From Paragonimus westermani (Eukaryota > Platyhelminthes > Trematoda > Plagiorchiida > Troglotrematidae), in assembly GCA_008508345.1 (NCBI GenBank), contig QNGE01000850.1:60288-124287 (forward strand): a stretch of DNA of 64,000 bases. The letters run 5' to 3'. This document shows positions 58,701 through 64,000 of this stretch, one piece after another. The number at the start of each line of letters is the position of its first letter. The stretch's first letter is position 1. Made by a program: the position numbers and the translations under genes. Under the pieces are notes generated by a model. It saw nothing but the letters and a program-made list of their open reading frames with translations, was not told where the DNA came from and did no database searches.

Positions 58701-59872
58701 AAAGGTATTATGATGAATAGAAGCAATAACTGCACTGTCAGTTTGTCAGAAGACGACCATTGCCGATTAACACATGCATCCTTACATTTTTCACCTGCCG
58801 CCTTGAAAAAAAGGGTTCGGTAGACACTGCGCTTTCGAACATCAAGAAACGTGCGCTTCGCGATGATTTGCAAGAACAAAAACAAAGGTATTTGCTTAAC
58901 ATCAGTGCTTAACACGGATGTTTATAAGACGGTTTGTTAGTACAACCCTCGAAAAAACGACTAAATGCAGCTGCCACAAGACAACATTTCACTGTTTATC
59001 AGCACGTAATACGGCGAATAACGTGGCTGTCGGTGTCGTTTTACAAAGTGGCTGAAAATCATATTTGATCATTTCGACACATTAAGTGACTCAGTCAACC
59101 ACATTACATACTTTCTGTTCGATAATACAAATCTGAGGCAGACCACAAGGTAGGATAACCAACGCGCTCAGTGTTCTGACCCTTACTAGAGATAGTCGCA
59201 TCTTGAAATTCAATGGGTCTTAATCAGCCAGACGCATCAAGCCGCCATTGGGCCTATTGAAACACCTTGTGACGACGCTCCATTTGTCTTGATAGCTTAA
59301 CACGATATGACAGCGAAGAGTTGGTTGTAAACGCCCACTAACGTTCACCGACTCCTTATACTTATTTATCTCTGGTTGTATTTTTGGTTCCAGTATGACC
59401 TAGTTACACGCACGTGTGTGTTAAGATCGTAGAATAAATTATTGCAAAATACTGCGCCATTTATAACGTTTTTTTATTATCCTTTCATATTTCTAATAGA
59501 ACACTAATTTTGCAAGTGTACTGCGCGTGATAATTAGGACTTAAACATTTGGAAACACATTCAACGTTAGTTTTTTTATGCTGTTGCACTCCTTTTTGCC
59601 TATGGGCTAAAATCGCTCATGTTGAAAACGAGCGAACATCCACTACAACCTCCAGAAACGTTTGAGGGGGGTTTTAGTTCTCAATCACTCCTAGGTGTGT
59701 GGTGAATGCTCGCTTGTTTGTAGGCTCAGCGATTTCATTCTACCAGCGAAAAGAAGTGTAAGGTTTAAGGAAAGGATAGTGTGGTGCATGGCGGATGTCC
59801 ACTGATTATACCATCTGTTATCCGAAAACAGCTGCTAGATGATCACCGTGTTGAGATAAAATAGGTTGTCGC

Positions 59873-59898
59873 GATATATATATATATCTATATATATG
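59873..59898. repeat. (AT)n microsatellite
   Basis: An AT run interrupted once by CT. Confidence 0.9.
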
Positions 59899-60408
59899 CG
59901 AATAGAGATCAACGCCGACATTGAAAATCTGGCGAAAATCTGTAAAGTCAGTCAACTTCCAATCCAAAGAATGAACTCTCCAACCTAAATGCAGTACACT
60001 GCGCAAGAGAGTGCACACGGACCATTTCCAATTGTTCCTTAGTGAGTTTCACATTGTATTATTAGGTGACTATTACTTCGCTTGATACAGATTTATTTCA
60101 ACCATCAACTCAGTGTTGCGTTTTACAGTTTGGACCACATGGACGTGCTCCGATCAGAAGGAAATACCCCGGATTAAACGCAATGATAGGAAGTCGAAGT
60201 TCTGCATTAAGCAAATAAAAACCCAGCCTAGATGTGCTGGTTGTAGACACCCGTGTGTACCAGCGTGTACAACAGCGTTCAGATGAACTGGTGCGTAAAC
60301 ACATCCAAACCTAGATGACCAATCTCATCCAACTGAGAACGCCACTTCCCCAGGTTACATTCACGAAGAACTTCCCGCACTATCGGAATGCGTCCCAGTA
60401 CTGCTAAC

Positions 60409-60604
60409 ATTTAAGTCTAGACGTCTCCCGTTCTGTCTGAGATGCATGGACATCCGCAACCAGGTCATTCTTTGTGTGAATGGTGTACGATTGGCCAGTG
60501 AGATAGTCACGCGTCCATGACAGAAGTCACTGACGTCTGTAATCCAACGATCAGCAGATGACACCCAAGCCAACTTCGACTTAGACTTAATGTCAAACGT
60601 TCCA
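60409..60604 (-). CDS. Candidate exon, product unknown
   Basis: On the minus strand, the acceptor CCAACGACTACTCCAG precedes 60,604, and a possible donor AAT|GTTAGC follows 60,409. The spliced frame (phase 2 in, 0 out) reads GTFDIKSKSKLAWVSSADRW, ITDVSDFCHGRVTISLANRT and TWLRMSMHLRQNGRRLDLN. This looks like real protein, with one Cys. I do not recognise it. The donor is weak, and the frame stays open for a further 16 codons. It could instead be a transposon relic in the protease intron. Confidence 0.3.
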
Positions 60605-60951
60605 CTGGAGTAGTCGTTGGATGAGAGTTTGACATGAACGCGTAATACAAATTAATAACTCTGGCGATTCTGAGCGACTGAATCTAAGGGCCTCCACCAT
60701 GCACGAGGAAAATGGCTCGTCTGACAGTTAACAGAATATTGAGGTTTTGATGTGAAGTTGTATTCTAACAACGGCCATTGTTGTCCAGATCAGGACACAG
60801 TAAGTTTTCCCTTACTGTTCGAGAAGACTCACCCAGTAGATTAGCCTGTGTTTTTACTAGATGACATTCATAAATCAAGAAACAAGTTGCATTAATTAAT
60901 AAAGACAGAACGGTGGTTATGTGTGCATGTAACTTCGAGTTACCCATTAGT

Positions 60952-60974
60952 ACACATGTGCACATGTGATGTGT
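60952..60974. repeat. Short perfect palindrome CACATGTGCACATGTG
   Basis: ACACATGTGCACATGTG is self-complementary over 16 bases and holds two CACATG-type E boxes. It is probably incidental, but could be a binding site or cruciform. Confidence 0.5.
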
Positions 60975-61248
60975 ATAGCAACGCACGCCACTGAATCATT
61001 TAACCACTAACATCAACCTCCCTAATGTTTATTCCTGATTTCGGTTAAAACTAACACGTGGCTGAACCACAAAGTACACAGTCAAGGACAGTCTACTCAA
61101 GAACAACGGAAAAATTGTTAGCTTGTAGGGCTGCAGTAGACGTTTATTAGTTTACAGGCCAACCACAGAAGGTTGAATGAACCTATGCGCGAAAAGAGGC
61201 GCAACAGCTCAGAAACCTAATTCGTATGACTTCTTGCAAACCTGGTAA

Positions 61249-61400
61249 GCGTGGCTCCGTGGTCTAGTGGGTAAATTCATCCGGTCACACATTCGCGGTC
61301 GTGGATCTGATGCTGCGACGTGCGTGGTGCTGATCAAATTTAACCGGGGTGAGACAGCTGTCCATCACTCCGCTGGTGATCACTAGGACCGGCTGGTTGT
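61249..61400 (+). repeat. tRNA-derived SINE
   Basis: GTGGCTCCGTGGTCTAGTGG (61,251-61,270) is a near-consensus tRNA 5' end and A box. GGTCGTGGATCTGATGC about 45 bases later is a degenerate B box. A tRNA-unrelated body then follows (GGGGTGAGACAGCTGTCCA and GTGATCACTAGGACCGGCTG). The decayed arms rule out a working tRNA. The arrangement (tRNA head plus body) is that of a SINE. Confidence 0.65.
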
Positions 61401-61500
61401 TTTCACCTTTACATGGGCAGAAACATTTTAGCGGCAAGTTCAAAGATACGCTTTTCTTTCAAGCCGTCACTGTCTGTTCTCTTTTCTTCGTTTTGTTGAG

Positions 61501-61677
61501 TACATCCCGATGTCTCTCAAAGCTACGATCGATGACGGGACAACTTCTCTTACCTGAAGTCAGCGAGAAATGGTTTCTAAACAAAATGCAGTTTCAGTGT
61601 ACGTCATATTCATTTACTGGCTCTTTCATTTTGGCCGGCGATATGCCAGACATTAACTATTTTCTGTCACCAGAAAT
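61501..61677 (+). CDS. Weak candidate exon, product unknown
   Basis: A strong pyrimidine tract and acceptor (TCTCTTTTCTTCGTTTTGTTGAG) precede 61,501, and a possible donor AAT|GTAAAT follows 61,677. The interval is open and phase 2-2, reading TSRCLSKLRSMTGQLLLPEV and FQCTSYSFTGSFILAGDMPD. No family is recognised. It lies directly 3' of a SINE, so it may be fortuitous. Confidence 0.25.
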
Positions 61678-61689
61678 GTAAATGCCACA

Positions 61690-63055
61690 TCCAATAGGCA
61701 GTTAAATGTCTTTTTTTCTGTCCCAGTATTAACTTGTCAATTAGTCCAGAAGCGCGCGAATCTTTCCGAATTCACCCCATACTTCTTATCCTTAGGTATG
61801 ATAATGGCATTGTTGTCCAAATGAATTTATAGTTTTTATGGTAGATGTTGCCTCGTACTCAACCTAAAACATAAACGCATCTGCTGCCTTTGGCTTAAGA
61901 GCACTGCCATTGTAGCTCAAACGCTTGTTTTTCAGCACAACCCCGGATTTCCTGTGAACCATACAGTTAGATAATTTGTTATTTATATGGTATAGAAGAA
62001 GAATTTCTGTAAGAACAAACATCACCTCGTAGCAGTTCTCTCTCTAACCTATGGAAGATGGGATACAAAGGAAAGGAATTAATTAAATGTCATGCTTGTG
62101 AGCCATTGACAGTTATCATATTATGGGCATTCTGGTGATGTTGAATGAAGGATTATAATGTAGTGCCACAATTTACTATGTGGTACCCTGCAAAGCTTGT
62201 TTTTTACTTCCAGTTTTATTGCCAAAATTTGCATTTTCATGTCTACACCTTAAGTGGTAATCATCATACTTTTGAAATCGGACAAGTGGGTTCAGCTCCT
62301 CGTTGTCGTACTTTTCTAAAGAGGTCAACGCAGCTGTTCTGTCTACCTTACCGTTTATTCACACGGTTCCCTTATTGTACTCGTCTTGTCTAGTAAGCCT
62401 ATCACATACAAACACACTATTGCGTACAGTATGACGTATATTTTTCGTTCGCTTGGTGCCTTAATAAAAACGGACACAGTTCTCATGGGCTCTTGTAACA
62501 TTTGGGTTTATGGGATAACCAGAAGTGGCCAGTAATGAGAGACTATACCTGCACAGTTGCTTGTAGCCATGGCAGTGGTTGCAGGCTACAGTTTACCAAA
62601 ACTTTTAATTGACAGAGAAATCTGTAGCAAAGTATGGTCTGCTAGGTCATTAACTTTAAGCTTGATTAGGTCTAAACATATGTTATGTATTTTTCAACTT
62701 AATTTGAATTTTCACCACCATTATGCACACCGTTTACTAGGTTTTACGACCACACTGTGTTTGATCTCCGTCCAAGCAAATTTGCACATTAAACCTAGTT
62801 AAAATTTATGTATTCAATCAACTATGAAGGTTACAGGCCAGTTGTCACAGAAAAAATCTGACATGTCATTCGACGTTTCCTTATAGGAAACAAATTAGAG
62901 TGGAAACTCAGATATATTTCCGAAAGATATCAGCTTGACCTTCACTAGTGAAGTACTCATCCGTGTGTGTGTACTAGATGTATTTTTTTCCCTTAAGATT
63001 GATTCATGAAGAAACCTATAAATACTCATGAATAAGATAAATTCTGTAAAGCAAA
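61690..63055. other. Non-coding stretch, nothing recognised
   Basis: AT-rich, with short frames; part of the inferred protease intron on the minus strand. Confidence 0.45.
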
Positions 63056-63060
63056 CTAAC

Positions 63061-63215
63061 TTGGCATGAATCTTTGCCATTCCGATCTCCGGCGCAGAGC
63101 ACGGAAGGCGTGATATTCACCGCGCTGGTTGGGGCAGTGTCGTAAATAGATTTGCATTGAGGATTCGGGACCAGTGGAATGTGAACATGTTGCGGAATAA
63201 AGGACATAACTCCCT
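63061..63215 (-). CDS. Trypsin-family serine protease, penultimate exon
   Basis: On the minus strand, the acceptor CGCTTCACATCTCTGTAG precedes 63,215, and the donor CAA|GTTAGT follows 63,061. The exon (155 bp, phase 1 in, 0 out) reads GVMSFIPQHVHIPLVPNPQC then KSIYDTAPTSAVNITPSVLC and AGDRNGKDSCQ. The pattern L/P-Q-x-V-x-(I/V)-P-L-V-x-x-x-x-C (Cys168), then LCAG-x-x-x-GKDSCQ (Cys182, Asp189, Cys191), is the standard region just before the catalytic Ser block of S1 peptidases. Asp189 predicts trypsin-like cleavage after Lys or Arg. NIT is a potential glycosylation site. The upstream exons with catalytic His and Asp are not in the window. Confidence 0.87.
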
Positions 63216-64000
63216 CTACAGAGATGTGAAGCGACAAAGTAAAGTGCCACAGTGATGAAGAATGGCGCAAAAATAATCTGTTCTATTTCAGGTATTCAAT
63301 TCCAGAGTTATTAATGTACATGGAGTAAGTGCAATTTTACTAAAACTTTACGGAAATCCTGGTAATTTTTAGACAAAATTGTTTAATTTTTCACAGAAGG
63401 CATAGAAGCGCCATGCAGCATGGCTGACATGACCTTCTAGATATTTATAGGTTTATGCGCGATTATACCATCAGTACGCTTATGACACTAGTACTTGGTC
63501 GTGTGTCTCAGAAAGTGATAGCATTATACGAACGTAGCATATGTAAGAGATATTTTAACGCTAACTGGATGGACGCCACACAATAGTTGAATGATATCTG
63601 GACCGAAGATAGACAGTTTAATAAAGTAACGCAACTGAATGCAACTACCAGAACAAAAAGCAGGTGCGGGGTTGGCTTCGAGGAAATCTGCAAAAATTAA
63701 AAGAGGGATTACTGAACATCACTGAGCATATCTAAGACGATAGTCAACGCGCGCTTTACTCATCCCGCCTCATAATATGGTGCAAAATTTGGTGGAAGGA
63801 TAGAGTGCAGTAGACTGAGGAGGTGAAACTCGATTTACCCGATTTACTTAGATGTTGAGTCTTATCAAGTATAGAAGCCGATCCTCATAGTCCCTGTGCC
63901 ACGACTGCAGCAGCTACTCAACTGATAGCAAGCTAGTGGAAATATCCCTAATGAGAGAAGTAGGCAAACGTGAAGTATAACGACTGACGATTAAGTGGAA
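63216..64000. other. Non-coding stretch; probable protease intron
   Basis: On the minus strand this should be the intron upstream of the protease exon. I saw no TAAHC or DIAL block (catalytic His or Asp exons) here, and no repeats were recognised. Confidence 0.45.

Larger units (their letters stand above)
52901..63060 (-). other. Inferred intron of the serine protease gene, about 10.2 kb
   Basis: Donor GTTAGT at 63,060 and acceptor AG at 52,901-52,902 (minus strand) join two phase-0 ends at a position where S1 peptidase genes often have an intron, just before the active-site Ser. No better last exon was seen in between. It contains a copy of a dispersed repeat, AT microsatellites, a SINE and a few exon-like frames. 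The alternative is that the two exons belong to neighbouring paralogues. Confidence 0.55.

Noticed and set aside
1..64000. Prokaryotic features, CRISPR arrays, viral genomes
   Set aside because: No operons, Shine-Dalgarno sites, phage genes or spaced repeats; the retroelements are ordinary eukaryotic transposons.

Overview
The window looks like nuclear DNA of a parasitic flatworm (trematode or cestode). It is gene-poor and intron-rich, moderately AT-rich, and contains no operon-like gene packing, ribosome binding sites or rRNA. The assignment rests on its transposable elements: a Ty3/gypsy element with the CHCC-type Gag finger and a tRNA-Trp-like primer site typical of the CsRn1/Boudicca group, Penelope-like elements (PLEs), and tRNA-derived SINE-like sequences. 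I cannot tell fluke from tapeworm with confidence.

Layout. 1-260: one copy of a dispersed repeat whose partner lies at about 53,590-53,820. 3,240-7,335 (minus): a decayed CsRn1-like LTR retrotransposon with one LTR side and gag, protease, RT, RNase H and integrase remnants; its 3' side is lost. It abuts a plus-strand PLE endonuclease fragment (about 7,340-7,720). 7,730-26,260: mostly non-coding, with a few candidate exons. 26,262-26,433: a candidate first exon with a mitochondrial presequence. 26,653-26,827: an exact 87-bp duplication around a single N. 34,726-34,953: a near-perfect long inverted repeat. 39,290-41,290 (minus): a second, different Ty3/gypsy remnant plus a diverged 147-bp-period duplication. 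43,190-44,530 (minus): a degenerate PLE reverse transcriptase. 49,450-49,690 and 61,249-61,400: tRNA-related SINE-like sequences.

The best cellular gene is a trypsin-family (S1) serine protease on the minus strand. Its penultimate exon is at 63,061-63,215 and its last exon at 52,736-52,900, with matching phase-0 splice sites and an intron of about 10.2 kb. Upstream exons lie beyond the window. Other cellular coding calls are single candidate exons judged from splice consensus and protein-like translation only, and have low to moderate confidence.

No operon, CRISPR or bacterial-type system is present. All transposon reading frames carry stops, frameshifts or lost catalytic residues, so none appears active. 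I did not find a clearly new biological system. The most distinctive signals are the 228-bp hairpin, the oxyanion-hole substitution in the protease, and the nested or adjacent retroelements.
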